A stretch of DNA of 64,000 nt from Sphingobacterium sp. CZ-UAM. Its GTDB lineage: Bacteria; Bacteroidota; Bacteroidia; Sphingobacteriales; Sphingobacteriaceae. Location: NCBI RefSeq assembly GCF_002000245.1, contig NZ_MTCM01000001.1:930001-994000 (forward strand), in the 5' to 3' direction. Under the pieces are notes generated by a model. The model ran no database searches. It was not told where the DNA came from and saw only the letters and a list, made by a program, of their open reading frames with translations. A program made the translations under genes and the position numbers. Positions 8,819 to 17,975 of the stretch are shown here, one piece after another (position 1 is the stretch's first letter; every line of letters starts with the position of its first letter).

Positions 8819-9691
8819 TTATTTGATGATGCCATATTTCTTTTGCAGCTCCTCATACTTATCCAAGAAATCTTTTGTGTTCTCTTGGTAGTTGTTGGCT
8901 TTCAACCAAGAAAGAATATCCTGTTTAGTTGAAGCAGCTGAAAGTTCTTTCACATCGTCACCTCCAGATCCTGCGCCACCCTGTTTTTTGCCAGGTGCTG
9001 CGAAATATGTTTGATAGTTTTCGGCGATCAACTGTTCAGCTGTCAAAGGTTTCCCATCCTTCGTGCTGATCTGCAACTGATCATCCTTGTAATAGACAAT
9101 ATTCCCTTCATTGTCCTTTTTAGCAGTAAATGCCGACTGAAAATCTGATGCAATCATTTTTCTTTGTCTTGCAACAAAATCAGCCTTTTGATCATCGGTC
9201 AAGTTAGCCGGAACAGCAATATTAAAACCTGAAACTGCAACTTGAACATTCATTCCGACTTCATTTTTCAAGTATCCTGAATGAATGGTGGAGATTTCTG
9301 CTTCATGATCAGACTTCATCTTTTCCAATGATTTTTGCAAACTTTCAAGTTTATCTTTGTCGACACCCTCTCCTCCTTTAGCTGCCTTGATCTCGGTAAT
9401 TTTGCGTTTGAGAAAGTCATAGGTTTTCTCTTCAGGTTTTTTCCGATCGCCGGTCAATTCCAAAAGATCTTGGTCATACTTTTCATGAACAGACTTAATC
9501 TGATCTTTGATTTTCACTTCAACCAAAGGTTCAACTTTAGCATTCACATACGCTTCGTCCTGTTCTTTCGAACGGATGATCATTCCCGATGCTTCGAGTG
9601 CTTTTTGCACGTCTGGAGTTAAGGCTGAAACAACCTTACCTTTTACGCTTTCGTCCTTCAGGGCTTCTTGGATGTCTTCAAATGTTACCAT
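8819..9691 (-). CDS. Capsid scaffolding-like protein
   Basis: The product is 290 residues, highly charged and largely helical. Heptad-like stretches at about residues 85-145 (LESLQKSLEKMKSDHEAEI) predict a coiled coil. There is a Gly-rich hinge near residue 235 (GKKQGGAGSGGDD) and a basic, Lys-rich C-terminal helix. This architecture, immediately upstream of the capsid gene, is typical of scaffolding proteins that template prohead assembly and are then lost. The C-terminal helix would be the capsid-binding part by analogy. No protease motif is visible in it. Confidence 0.75.
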   Translation of the reverse strand: MVTFEDIQEALKDESVKGKVVSALTPDVQKALEASGMIIRSKEQDEAYVNAKVEPLVEVKIKDQIKSVHEKYDQDLLELTGDRKKPEEKTYDFLKRKITEIKAAKGGEGVDKDKLESLQKSLEKMKSDHEAEISTIHSGYLKNEVGMNVQVAVSGFNIAVPANLTDDQKADFVARQRKMIASDFQSAFTAKKDNEGNIVYYKDDQLQISTKDGKPLTAEQLIAENYQTYFAAPGKKQGGAGSGGDDVKELSAASTKQDILSWLKANNYQENTKDFLDKYEELQKKYGIIK

Positions 9692-9762
9692 AAAAATTCG
9701 TCAATTGATGTTATTCAATTATTCGGCATATTTTTTTGATTTACCAAATAAACTGCTCACGG

Positions 9763-10356
9763 CTATTCGTTAAGAATCAACACAGCTTTACCCTTGAAGG
9801 CTCCGGTTGCTTTTAAGTGCTCATAAACACTAGGTTCAAAAACTTGGATACTGGCCGAATTTTGAATCTCCGAAACTTGTCCTCCCGATGACGCAACCAG
9901 AGCAATACGAACAACAATATTATCTCCAGGATTATAATCCAATGGATATTTTTTACCCTCGTCCTTATTTCCGTGGAATATACCAACGCCATTTGACCGG
10001 CCCGTATTTTCCGGTTGCTCTTCCATCAATGCTTTTACATATTCCGGATCCGTTCTCAAAAGTTCGTGGTTGAAATTTTCCAGTACCGGGCTGTTGTTCT
10101 CCTGGCTTTGTTCCGGAGCCTGTGGAGCTTGCGGAGGAGACTGGATATCGTCCTTTTTTTCCTTTTCGTCGTCAGAAATTGGACTGTTAGTATCCACTTT
10201 TGGCGGTGCCGGTGCATCCATATCAGGAATTTCAGGATCCTGATTGTTTTCATTTTGATCTTTGTTGATATTGAGATCTTTATTTTCCAGTACCGGGCTG
10301 TTGTTCTCCTGGCTTTGTTCCGGAGCCTGTGGAGCTTTTGATTGTGATTTTGACAT
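9763..10356 (-). CDS. Pro/Gln/Glu-rich phage protein with internal repeat
   Basis: The 197-residue N-terminal half is low complexity. The segment APQAPEQSQENNSPVLEN occurs twice, 69 residues apart, separated by an acidic Pro-rich linker. The C-terminal part (about 110-197) looks folded and is beta-rich. The ATG at 10356 lies inside the portal gene, a 77-bp overlap in another frame. Position between portal and scaffold suggests a head-assembly or decoration protein. Family not recognised. Confidence 0.65.
   Translation of the reverse strand: MSKSQSKAPQAPEQSQENNSPVLENKDLNINKDQNENNQDPEIPDMDAPAPPKVDTNSPISDDEKEKKDDIQSPPQAPQAPEQSQENNSPVLENFNHELLRTDPEYVKALMEEQPENTGRSNGVGIFHGNKDEGKKYPLDYNPGDNIVVRIALVASSGGQVSEIQNSASIQVFEPSVYEHLKATGAFKGKAVLILNE
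10075..10337. repeat. 56-bp exact direct repeat (10075-10130 and 10282-10337)
   Basis: The two copies are identical over 56 bp and are 207 bp (69 codons) apart, so the reading frame is kept. The right copy encodes the last residues of the portal protein and, in another frame, the start of the overlapping gene. The left copy encodes only the internal repeat of the latter. Confidence 0.9.
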
Positions 10357-12025
10357 AATCTTTCAATTTTTCGTTTATACGTTCAATTTTTGTTTTCAGT
10401 GGCAGAGCATAACCGAACTCGACTATACTGCCGAATTCTAATTCGAACTTATCAATGAGGTATGAAAAGTTCAGTTTGACGGCATATCCTTCGGGATCCG
10501 CTTCCATCACACCATAATTCTTACAGTCAGATATCGTAAGATCCGGATAGGGTTCCAAATACCGCAGCACCTCCATATTATCTCGTTCACTTGGATTGTT
10601 TTTCGCTTGAAGCTCAGCGAGCATCTTACGTTTAGAAGCAAGAATGAAAAGTGGCAGACCGGCCGTTTTTGCCGCATTATATTCTTTCGTAAGCTCGTCC
10701 AATGACTGTAGGTAGAACTCAGTGCCATGGTTGATAGAACTTGATACAAAGATTTCCCCGAACATCAACTTTCCAACGGTGTCCATTGTCCAGGATCGGA
10801 TAGCATCTAAGTTTGAAGCGATGTATCTCAAAATGTTGGTTTGGCTTTCAAACTGCGATCGCACTTGATCTTCATTCAGAGCCTCTTTGCTCAAGAGCTT
10901 ACTGTCGATTTTACCGGTGGCCTTTTGTTTGATATCGTTCTCCAAGCGTTCAAGCTCATCGACATTGTATTGCAGAGATCCGGAATCCACAGAAACAACA
11001 CCTACCGGCTCGCGAAGATCTGGTTCATTAGAGTTTCTCGGAATCGGTACGCTTAACAATGATCCTGGGCCAACAAGTTTTTTAGCTTCGCATGATGGAC
11101 ACGCTACTGGTTTTGAATTTCCTTCGCCGTCTGTATAGTGCGTAAAACCACCTTCACATTCCGCTCCCTGAGGATTCCGATAATTACATTTTCCTTCATA
11201 TGCCCAGTAAATCGGATAACTCGCATAGAGATCAAGACTCTTCTTAATTGTTGAATAGAACAGGTACCAATCTAGGTCGCCAAGCTGGGAACTAAGCGGA
11301 CTCTGTTTGTTGTAGAAATCATTTGGATCAATATTGTCGCGCCACATGAAGTTAGCCGGACAATAACCTAAATCGTGTGGTTCATTGACAATCTGAATAA
11401 ACTCACCATTAGCTCCTGTCTGAAAAAGACGATAGGACAGATTATCAAAAGCAGCAATATTTCCCTTTGAGTGGAAAATTACATAATTCAATCGCTTGTT
11501 TATCGAATCGTAGTCCAAGTCGATAACCTGATCAATAGGCAATAAATAATAATATGGTACCGGATAGTCAGTAGTCTGTATCTGTGGTAGATCCACAACG
11601 ACAATACTATTGATTGCAGAGAAAATAGCACCAAACACATCCCTCTTCCAAAAGTGCTCATCATTGTTTTGCTGAAGAAACTCATCGAACAGCTCTTTAT
11701 ACTTTGAGTCGGTAAAAGTATAATCCATCAAACTGTTCTGAGCATCAAATACCTTTACATATTCATCTGAAATCTCATCGATCAAGGCATTCGTGGCAAC
11801 AGGAAAAGTAAGAAGCTTTTCAAATTGGGCATATTTATCCGTAGCTGTCACTATAGATTTAACCCAAAGCATGAAGTCTTTTAGATATCCATTTGCATCG
11901 TCTTTTTTATCAACAATGGTACTATGGAAACTAAGCCTCAGCTCGTGATGGATCGCTTTCTGAAGTTTCAGTCCGTTCTTTGGAGCCTTTATCAGCTCTT
12001 TTACTTGCTCGTTTGATAATGCCAT
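10280..12025 (-). CDS. Phage portal protein
   Basis: The product is 581 residues, the expected portal size, and sits between terminase and scaffold/capsid. It has an alpha-helical N-terminal part and a beta-rich clip region. A four-Cys element near residues 285-325 (CNY, CEGG, CPSC) is probably a zinc ribbon. The C-terminal part is helical (LKTKIERINEKLKDYV). Portals form the dodecameric DNA gate at one capsid vertex and dock the terminase. The last 77 bp overlap the next gene, and the first 95 bp overlap the upstream 81-residue gene. The zinc-ribbon-like insert is an unusual feature. Confidence 0.8.
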   Translation of the reverse strand: MALSNEQVKELIKAPKNGLKLQKAIHHELRLSFHSTIVDKKDDANGYLKDFMLWVKSIVTATDKYAQFEKLLTFPVATNALIDEISDEYVKVFDAQNSLMDYTFTDSKYKELFDEFLQQNNDEHFWKRDVFGAIFSAINSIVVVDLPQIQTTDYPVPYYYLLPIDQVIDLDYDSINKRLNYVIFHSKGNIAAFDNLSYRLFQTGANGEFIQIVNEPHDLGYCPANFMWRDNIDPNDFYNKQSPLSSQLGDLDWYLFYSTIKKSLDLYASYPIYWAYEGKCNYRNPQGAECEGGFTHYTDGEGNSKPVACPSCEAKKLVGPGSLLSVPIPRNSNEPDLREPVGVVSVDSGSLQYNVDELERLENDIKQKATGKIDSKLLSKEALNEDQVRSQFESQTNILRYIASNLDAIRSWTMDTVGKLMFGEIFVSSSINHGTEFYLQSLDELTKEYNAAKTAGLPLFILASKRKMLAELQAKNNPSERDNMEVLRYLEPYPDLTISDCKNYGVMEADPEGYAVKLNFSYLIDKFELEFGSIVEFGYALPLKTKIERINEKLKDYVKITIKSSTGSGTKPGEQQPGTGK

Positions 12026-12176
12026 TGTCCAGTTCGAATCCGTTTCCGGGAGATAATTGCCAATTCTTTAATCCTTTTTCCTTTTCGTAGTCAAGGATGT
12101 TTTGAGCGTGCTCAATTGCGAAAGCACGCTTTCCCAAAACATCTGAGACTAACTCAACCTTTGTTAGTCCGCTCAT
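11931..12176 (-). CDS. Small phage protein upstream of portal
   Basis: The 81-residue protein starts MSGLTKVELVSDVLGKRAF, with a helical N-terminal half and a charged, Ser/Lys/Glu-rich tail. The last 95 bp overlap the portal start in another frame. Conserved placement between the preceding structural gene and the portal supports a real gene. Function unknown. Confidence 0.6.
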   Translation of the reverse strand: MSGLTKVELVSDVLGKRAFAIEHAQNILDYEKEKGLKNWQLSPGNGFELDNGIIKRASKRADKGSKERTETSESDPSRAEA

Positions 12177-12180
12177 GATC

Positions 12181-12801
12181 TTACAGTTTAGTGATGTTGA
12201 AGTTGGCTTTTACCATCTTGAAGAATTCGGACCAACCGAACTTTAGCTCAAAAGAGCAATTGTATGTGTTGTTAGCGTTAAAACCTTCCGAAGCAACGTC
12301 AGGTACAAATAGGTTAAAAATTTCAAATCCCTCTATCTTATTATCACGAGCATCATAAATAATGTTGTTGTCCCGAGCGAAGAAATAACCTACGAGATTT
12401 GTCTCTCCAGGTTGTAATTGTGTTTCGGAGCAAAGAGCACGCAAGCCGCGAGCAGTTTCTGCGGAAATGTTTTTGAAGATCAAAGGAACTACAACAGATG
12501 GGCCACCTTGTAACTCGGAAATACCATTGATGGTGGTATTGTCATTTCCGCCAGTTTTAATTGGCTCGCCTACAGGAATGGTCAGACCGGTAAAGTAAGG
12601 ACTAATGACAATTTTTGAAGCGTCAACGGCTGTGAGCAATGGAGTCCATGCTGCCTGGGTAATCATTTCGGTTTCAGTATCAAAACGGGCATCTGTAGTT
12701 TTTCGACCAAAAGCGATCTTTTGGATCTGGTCAAATTTGATTGGACAGTTTGTTGCAGGGATATTCGCTAAAACTGCTGGAGGGGGACATTCTAATAACA
12801 T
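12181..12801 (-). CDS. Phage structural protein, possibly tail tube-like
   Basis: The best start is the ATG at 12801 (206 residues, MLLECPPPAVLANIP), which follows an AT-rich leader. Starting at 12849 would add 16 residues. The product is soluble and beta-rich, with Cys in the N-terminal context ECPPP and NCPIKFDQIQKIAFGRK. The latter resembles the opening of tail-tube-like structural proteins of Bacteroidota phages. The position between portal and terminase is odd for a tail protein, so the call is tentative. It is certainly part of the late block. Confidence 0.5.
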   Translation of the reverse strand: MLLECPPPAVLANIPATNCPIKFDQIQKIAFGRKTTDARFDTETEMITQAAWTPLLTAVDASKIVISPYFTGLTIPVGEPIKTGGNDNTTINGISELQGGPSVVVPLIFKNISAETARGLRALCSETQLQPGETNLVGYFFARDNNIIYDARDNKIEGFEIFNLFVPDVASEGFNANNTYNCSFELKFGWSEFFKMVKANFNITKL

Positions 12802-12904
12802 AACTAAAAAATTAAAGTTCAAAATTTTCGTCATGCCGTCCCCTGGCAACTATTCAAAGTAAAAACAAAATTTAGTTTTTTTCAAAAAAAGTTTTTTCGG
12901 TTCT

Positions 12905-14461
12905 TTAATTTCTCCTAGTGACACCATAATCATCTGAAATGGAGTTTAGCTCAAACCAAGCTCGCATACAGAAGTTATCGCCAAAGTCAGGCGATCTCCC
13001 AAAGAGAATTGCTTTTTGTTCTATCTTATCATTGATACGCTTCTTGCCTTCAGAGTCTTTATCCTTTTTTTTGATAGCTCGCAGATCCTGTTCGATGTAC
13101 ATAACGATTGTAACTTCCTTTCCTTTGTGTTTAAACTTCATCGATCGGTGTTCCCGCCCACTCCTATCCACAATGATCACCGTTTCATTGGTAGCAACGA
13201 CTTGAACCAGACCAACATTCACCAGTTCCGCTGAACGATAGTAGCATTGAGTTTTGAGATTTGCGTAAAATTCCTTAATTCCTGTCTCCGGATCAATGAC
13301 AGCTGGTGTCCCCCCCTGAAATCCCTTGTAACCTCCGACTCCTACGGCTCCTCCGCCAACTCCATCTTGATCGATAAGCACTTTATGTTTTGGGATACCA
13401 AATTGTTTGCGCTGAGATTCAATAGCATTAACAATGTCCTGCTCATCTGTTGACATCATGACAATTATCCGGACAACCTTCCATCCTTCCCACACAAAGA
13501 TCACAGTGAAGTCACGGCCAAACCGTGCAGCATCGCAGGTGATACATCTGAATTTTGTATCAGTAACAAAATTACTGAACAACGATTTAATAGCATCATA
13601 GTTAAACAAAGCTTTACCATCAGTCCTGATCTTCCAGTTTCCATCTAGTAGTTTGGCTTGTTCATCAGCAGGCAGAGCCATTAGGTTTCCGAGGTAACCG
13701 GGGTCATTCTTTAACAATTCCTTATTTTCATATACTGATCCTGGAATAAACGTTACCGATTTAATAAGGTCTGTTCGTTTTACATCTGAAGGAAAGCGAT
13801 CCCAATAATCAGCTGGTACTTTTTCTATCACTTCCTGTTTGCTATCCCCCCAAACCAGTACATCACCGACTGAGGTCATATAACGAAGTATCCCCGATCT
13901 TTCTGCAATAGGAAATCCGCTTTCTTGATCAATCCACCATTCAATAAAATCTGCAACCCAGCTGTCAGGATCTGGATTGCAAGTCGCGCGAATATATGGT
14001 CTCACACCACAGGCGGATCGATTACGAGATAACATGTATGTAAACATTTTCCAAGAAAAGTGTGTCAGCTCATCATAGATGATCAATGGATACTGGGCAC
14101 CTTGATGATCATATATATTGTGCTCATGCTGCAGGTGGGAAAATTTAACTTTTGCACCGGATGGAAAATGCCAAGTATGTTCATTTGAATTACCTTTGGC
14201 GCCTAAAAGTGGATAAATACCCTTTGCTGTATCCCAAAGCCCGCCCGGGTTCTTGATCTGAGGAATTGTTCGGCGGAACATCATTGCTGAGAACTTGCTA
14301 TTGCTAGTATGCCGAACCCCCTCAAGCAATTCAGCATAGGTTTTCCCTCCACCCGCAGATCCACCTCCGATCAGGATATCGGCAGGAGAAGATAAGAATT
14401 TCGTTTGAAATCCGGGTTGTGGCTTGATTATTTGGTTAGCCTTTGGTATCTCGATCATCAA
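12905..14461 (-). CDS. terL: Terminase large subunit
   Basis: The 518-residue DNA-packaging motor has an N-terminal ATPase and a C-terminal nuclease. The Walker A motif is GGGSAGGGKT near residues 32-41, and the Walker B is LIIYDELTHFS near 125-135. The coupling motif is probably ATCNPDPDSW near 157. The nuclease half begins at CDAARFGRDFT near 303, with a metal-binding Asp, and includes LIDQDGVGGG near 352. The length is normal. The start overlaps the small subunit gene by 26 bp. It would bind the portal and pump DNA into proheads. Confidence 0.93.
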   Translation of the reverse strand: MMIEIPKANQIIKPQPGFQTKFLSSPADILIGGGSAGGGKTYAELLEGVRHTSNSKFSAMMFRRTIPQIKNPGGLWDTAKGIYPLLGAKGNSNEHTWHFPSGAKVKFSHLQHEHNIYDHQGAQYPLIIYDELTHFSWKMFTYMLSRNRSACGVRPYIRATCNPDPDSWVADFIEWWIDQESGFPIAERSGILRYMTSVGDVLVWGDSKQEVIEKVPADYWDRFPSDVKRTDLIKSVTFIPGSVYENKELLKNDPGYLGNLMALPADEQAKLLDGNWKIRTDGKALFNYDAIKSLFSNFVTDTKFRCITCDAARFGRDFTVIFVWEGWKVVRIIVMMSTDEQDIVNAIESQRKQFGIPKHKVLIDQDGVGGGAVGVGGYKGFQGGTPAVIDPETGIKEFYANLKTQCYYRSAELVNVGLVQVVATNETVIIVDRSGREHRSMKFKHKGKEVTIVMYIEQDLRAIKKKDKDSEGKKRINDKIEQKAILFGRSPDFGDNFCMRAWFELNSISDDYGVTRRN

Positions 14462-14900
14462 TATCCCTCCCGTTATTTGGTAAGATTACTACCGCTGGTA
14501 GGACTCCAACCTCAGGTATCAATGGCTCTCCATCCTTTCCTGTTAACTGTACCTTATTTATTTTAATACCTTCGAGCTCGGCCATTGAATCAAGGATTTT
14601 GTTTATAGCACGGGCTCCGGAGGCTGTGGTTTTGACTCGTGGATCCATATCACGAATAAGCTTCTTCTTCCTTTTGATGTAATAGGCCTTTTTTGCCTCA
14701 ATGGACAGTTCTTCTTTATCCTTGAATTCATCATATGCGGTTTTAATGTAACGCTGTGCCTGACGCTCGGAAAGTCCCCATTTATTTACGATTGAACGGA
14801 CGATATCTCCATAGGGATAATCGTCCATGATCCATTCCTGAACGTTCCTGATTCGTCTTTCAATTTCATATTTTGGAGTCTTTTCCTGCGTTTTAGCCAT
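14436..14900 (-). CDS. Terminase small subunit
   Basis: This 154-residue protein has an N-terminal helix-turn-helix-like region (YPYGDIVRSIVNKWGLSERQAQRYI, split as a helix, a turn and a recognition helix near residues 28-52). Basic helices (KKAYYIKRKKKLI) and a short C-terminal tail follow. It is directly upstream of the large subunit and overlaps it. The small subunit recognises the packaging site and oligomerises on it. Confidence 0.8.
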   Translation of the reverse strand: MAKTQEKTPKYEIERRIRNVQEWIMDDYPYGDIVRSIVNKWGLSERQAQRYIKTAYDEFKDKEELSIEAKKAYYIKRKKKLIRDMDPRVKTTASGARAINKILDSMAELEGIKINKVQLTGKDGEPLIPEVGVLPAVVILPNNGRDIDDRDTKG

Positions 14901-15136
14901 TACATTCGCTTAATGACGGCAATATGCCTATTGAGTTCGTAGATCCGGTCGCGAAGTTTAATCGCTTCCGTTTCTCTCATCTTTTTGATCTCGGGATCAT
15001 ATTTGTCTAGCGTGTCGTTTTCGTAAGACTTTAATGCTGTTGCATTGATTTCAGCTTGTTCAACTAAATAATCCAGAATCAGTTGCTTTGTATCATTCAT
15101 GATCTGTAGCTTTTCGTTAGATGATAGTTCGCTCAT
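14900..15136 (-). CDS. Small helical phage protein
   Basis: The 78-residue product is charged and almost wholly helical (KLQIMNDTKQLILDYL and MRETEAIKLRDRIYEL). Its ATG overlaps the end of the methyltransferase gene by 20 bp, and its stop overlaps the terminase start by one base. It may assist terminase, since it is translationally locked to it. No family recognised. Confidence 0.6.
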   Translation of the reverse strand: MSELSSNEKLQIMNDTKQLILDYLVEQAEINATALKSYENDTLDKYDPEIKKMRETEAIKLRDRIYELNRHIAVIKRM

Positions 15137-16577
15137 AATCGAAATCGTTTATTGTTAGGTTCCCATTCAAATGCTTAAATGTACCAACAATTCCACGTTT
15201 CTTGCAATAGTTGAAATAGCGAATTATTGCAGACTGGATATATTTTGGAGCTATATCTGTGGCCCGGCATCTCCTGTCAGTTGCTTCACAGGCAATCAAT
15301 GTCGTCCCTGATCCAAGACAAAAATCAATTACTACCTCTCCAGGAAGTGTTGTATCAAGAATGGAATCCGCGATCATAATCACTGGCTTTGGTGTTGGAT
15401 GATTCTCCAACTCTTTACGATCGGGATTTTTGGAACTGGTGGCCGATGGGTAACTCCAAACATTAGTCCGGATCCGGTCCTTCAGCTCTAGGTGTGAGAC
15501 ATGTTTTGCTTTATCGCCATTCTTGAAAATATAAACCATCTTATGATCATCTTTATAGAAGCCAGTATGATCAAGCATATCTTTCTCCCAATAATGCGCA
15601 GCGGTACCGGAATGAAAGGCAAAACATAATTCATGTTTGGCTCGATAGAAAGAACCATTACCAAAGTTGTCCTTATTCCATATACAGACCTGTTTAGGTA
15701 TGGGTGATCCGTAGACATTGCGAGCAGCCTCACACATGTGCCAGCTATGCCTGAAGTCCATAAAAATAAAGTGGATCGCACCATCAACAGTATTTTCCTT
15801 TGCAACTTGCATTAATGACTGAAGAAATTCTGCAAACTCTGTATCCGACATTTCACCAGCTGCCATAGCAAAATCAGCGTGTCCCTGGTCAGAAAAGAAA
15901 TTCGTGGGCAAATTGTATGGGGGATCACAGGTTAGGATCCGACCTTTTATCGTCCCGTTTTCGAAAAGTGCATTGATCAGCTCTTTGTCTTGAAAATCAC
16001 CACATGCAATTACATGTTCACCGATCTGGAAGAGATCTCCAGGCTGCACGACAATTTCTTCCTCCTCAACAAAAACCTCATCTTCTTCGGAATCCACTAT
16101 GCCTTCGATATCATAAGTCTGCATAAAGCGCTCTTCCGAGAAATCAGGCAACAGAATGGTTTCTTTCAGCTCTTTAAAGTTGAGATCAAACTCAGTGATA
16201 AAATCAAACAGTCCTTTCTGCTGGAGTTTTGCATAAATGGCTGAATAGATCAATGTGAACTTAGCTGCTTCCTTCTTGTCATTACAGTCGATCAATAACG
16301 CTGGATGACTTTCCGGAACTAAATAACCATCGACCAGGAGAGATTGTAGAGCTTTCAACCGCAGCTCACCATCAAGACAGTATTGAAATGGCCCATCTTC
16401 CCAAATGTATATCGGTTTGATAAAGCCATCATCAAGGATTGAATTTTTTAGACGTTGGAAACCTTCGTCTGAAGCTACTTTAAGATCGGGAGTCCTTAAA
16501 GTAGCAAGGTCATTCCATCTGACGCTTGTCAAACCAATGACCTTGTTTTGTATCGTTTTAATTTCGTCAGTCTGCAT
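15117..16577 (-). CDS. ParB-like domain fused to DNA adenine/cytosine-N4 methyltransferase
   Basis: The product is 486 residues. The N-terminal part (about 1-110) is a ParB/sulfiredoxin-like domain, with CLDGELRLKALQSL near 66-79. The C-terminal part is an amino-methyltransferase in which motif IV, DPPYNLP, near 217 comes before the SAM-binding FCLGSGTTLIACEA near 424. That is the beta-class order for N6-adenine or N4-cytosine enzymes. Such fusions are common in phages and may protect phage DNA from host restriction or mark packaging sites. No cognate restriction gene is seen. It is the last gene of the terminase-side late operon. Confidence 0.85.
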   Translation of the reverse strand: MQTDEIKTIQNKVIGLTSVRWNDLATLRTPDLKVASDEGFQRLKNSILDDGFIKPIYIWEDGPFQYCLDGELRLKALQSLLVDGYLVPESHPALLIDCNDKKEAAKFTLIYSAIYAKLQQKGLFDFITEFDLNFKELKETILLPDFSEERFMQTYDIEGIVDSEEDEVFVEEEEIVVQPGDLFQIGEHVIACGDFQDKELINALFENGTIKGRILTCDPPYNLPTNFFSDQGHADFAMAAGEMSDTEFAEFLQSLMQVAKENTVDGAIHFIFMDFRHSWHMCEAARNVYGSPIPKQVCIWNKDNFGNGSFYRAKHELCFAFHSGTAAHYWEKDMLDHTGFYKDDHKMVYIFKNGDKAKHVSHLELKDRIRTNVWSYPSATSSKNPDRKELENHPTPKPVIMIADSILDTTLPGEVVIDFCLGSGTTLIACEATDRRCRATDIAPKYIQSAIIRYFNYCKKRGIVGTFKHLNGNLTINDFDYERTII

Positions 16578-16622
16578 ACTGCAAATAGTACGAAATATTG
16601 AATTGCAAAAGAAAAAAACTGT

Positions 16623-17492
16623 TTATGGTGTATGGATTCGTCTAACCATTGTCAATTCAAATGAATCAGAAATTTGAGAATCTTCTGGAACATAACTTAC
16701 AAGCCTCCTACTTTCATCTTCCCATTTTAGAAAATTTAAGGTAATTATTTTTGTGGAAAAAACATTGTTTAAAACGTTTAGAATAAGAGTACAAGTGGAT
16801 GTTTCTATGTTGAATACGTAATAAATTATTTCGAACATTTTTACGCGTTCGTCATCATAAGGATTTACCCAAGCAAATTTTCCGTCATTGATAATCATTG
16901 TATTGATAAATTCGTCTTTGCTAAATTTATCACGGATGGTTACTTCCCATTCGCTGTTGAAAATTTTTAAACTTGACTTTATTTTCAGGGCCTTCATTTC
17001 ACTCTCAATCTCACCCCGGCTTTTAGAAGAAGCATCTAAAGAGCTTTTTAATTCTATGTTTTTCTCCTTTAGAGAGGTGTTTTCGTTTTGAATGACAGCC
17101 TCAGAATTTATTAAATCCGACAGCCTACCGACACTTTCATCATATTTTTCAGTCAGTTTAAGATACCTTTCTGTTTTTATATAGCCATCTTTAGACACAC
17201 GCTTAATTGACTTAACCTCATACTTCTCTATAAATGTTTGAAACAAACGTATGCCCCACATTAATATTGGATACATCATTGCTACGAATAGAGGTATTTG
17301 GAAACTGGCAGCGTCCAAATTAGCATTGATTAAATCATAATAATTTTTGTATCCCAATTTTTCTATAGTAGTAGAATTGTACCAAAGCAAACCAACAACA
17401 ATGCGCCAGTTCAAAAAAATCCATGATATACTAAATGATAAGATGAATGGATTTCTCAATCTAAGATTGATGGACTTTAAGATATCGTTCAT
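16623..17492 (-). CDS. Membrane-anchored coiled-coil protein, unknown; candidate lysogenic-conversion gene
   Basis: The 289-residue product has two predicted membrane helices (about 17-38 and 63-86). A basic linker and a coiled coil (about 110-165, with SLKEKNIELKSSLDASS) follow, then a soluble mixed C-terminal domain (about 175-285). It stands alone. A terminator at 17527-17551 lies just upstream and 45 non-coding bases lie downstream, so it is transcribed apart from its neighbours. It fits no virion role. A membrane sensor or anchor with a cytoplasmic effector domain would suit superinfection exclusion or defence, but this is inference. Family not recognised. Confidence 0.6.
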   Translation of the reverse strand: MNDILKSINLRLRNPFILSFSISWIFLNWRIVVGLLWYNSTTIEKLGYKNYYDLINANLDAASFQIPLFVAMMYPILMWGIRLFQTFIEKYEVKSIKRVSKDGYIKTERYLKLTEKYDESVGRLSDLINSEAVIQNENTSLKEKNIELKSSLDASSKSRGEIESEMKALKIKSSLKIFNSEWEVTIRDKFSKDEFINTMIINDGKFAWVNPYDDERVKMFEIIYYVFNIETSTCTLILNVLNNVFSTKIITLNFLKWEDESRRLVSYVPEDSQISDSFELTMVRRIHTP

Positions 17493-17526
17493 AAATTATT
17501 ATATAGGTTGTCCCAAAACTAAACAT

Positions 17527-17551
17527 TAAAAAAACCATCTGCAATAGATGG
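17527..17551 (-). terminator. Intrinsic terminator at the end of the early leftward operon
   Basis: A 6-bp stem, CCATCT/AGATGG with a 5-base loop (17535-17551), is followed in the leftward direction by seven T (A at 17528-17534 on the + strand). It lies 120 bp after the stop at 17673 and before the isolated gene at 17492. Confidence 0.7.
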
Positions 17552-17672
17552 CTTTATATCGTTTTTTACGATTGATTTTTCTCATGTCGCTGTTTTTTTT
17601 GTCATGTCACATATAATACTATGATACAGATGGTTATAATTTGCAATTTATTTCCTGACCGACACAAGATGA

Positions 17673-17894
17673 CTAAGTATCTCTTATAAAATCAATCAAC
17701 TTGCTTCCATATACAATACTAATACTGGCTTCCGAATCAATGTGCCAGTTCACCCCATCAGAAAAGAGAGTCAAATAGTGACCAATACGGCCTACTTCGA
17801 AAAATACTCTGATATTAGATGTGAATGCTGGATCTTCTAGGTTATTTGCGATATCAAGACCTCGTCTATGAATAGCTGGTGGTTTGAATAACAT
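17673..17894 (-). CDS. Small phage protein, last gene of the early operon
   Basis: The 73-residue protein starts MLFKPPAIHRRGLDIANN and has no recognised motif. It ends 120 bp before the terminator and is separated from the upstream gene by 81 bp that hold nothing clear. Its separation and lack of overlap make it slightly less certain than its neighbours. Confidence 0.5.
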   Translation of the reverse strand: MLFKPPAIHRRGLDIANNLEDPAFTSNIRVFFEVGRIGHYLTLFSDGVNWHIDSEASISIVYGSKLIDFIRDT

Positions 17895-17975
17895 ACGGTC
17901 AAATCTATCTCAGAAATGACCGCTTGTCAACAGAATGTATATTGTACGCGGAATTATATCCTGTTTTTGAGAACA

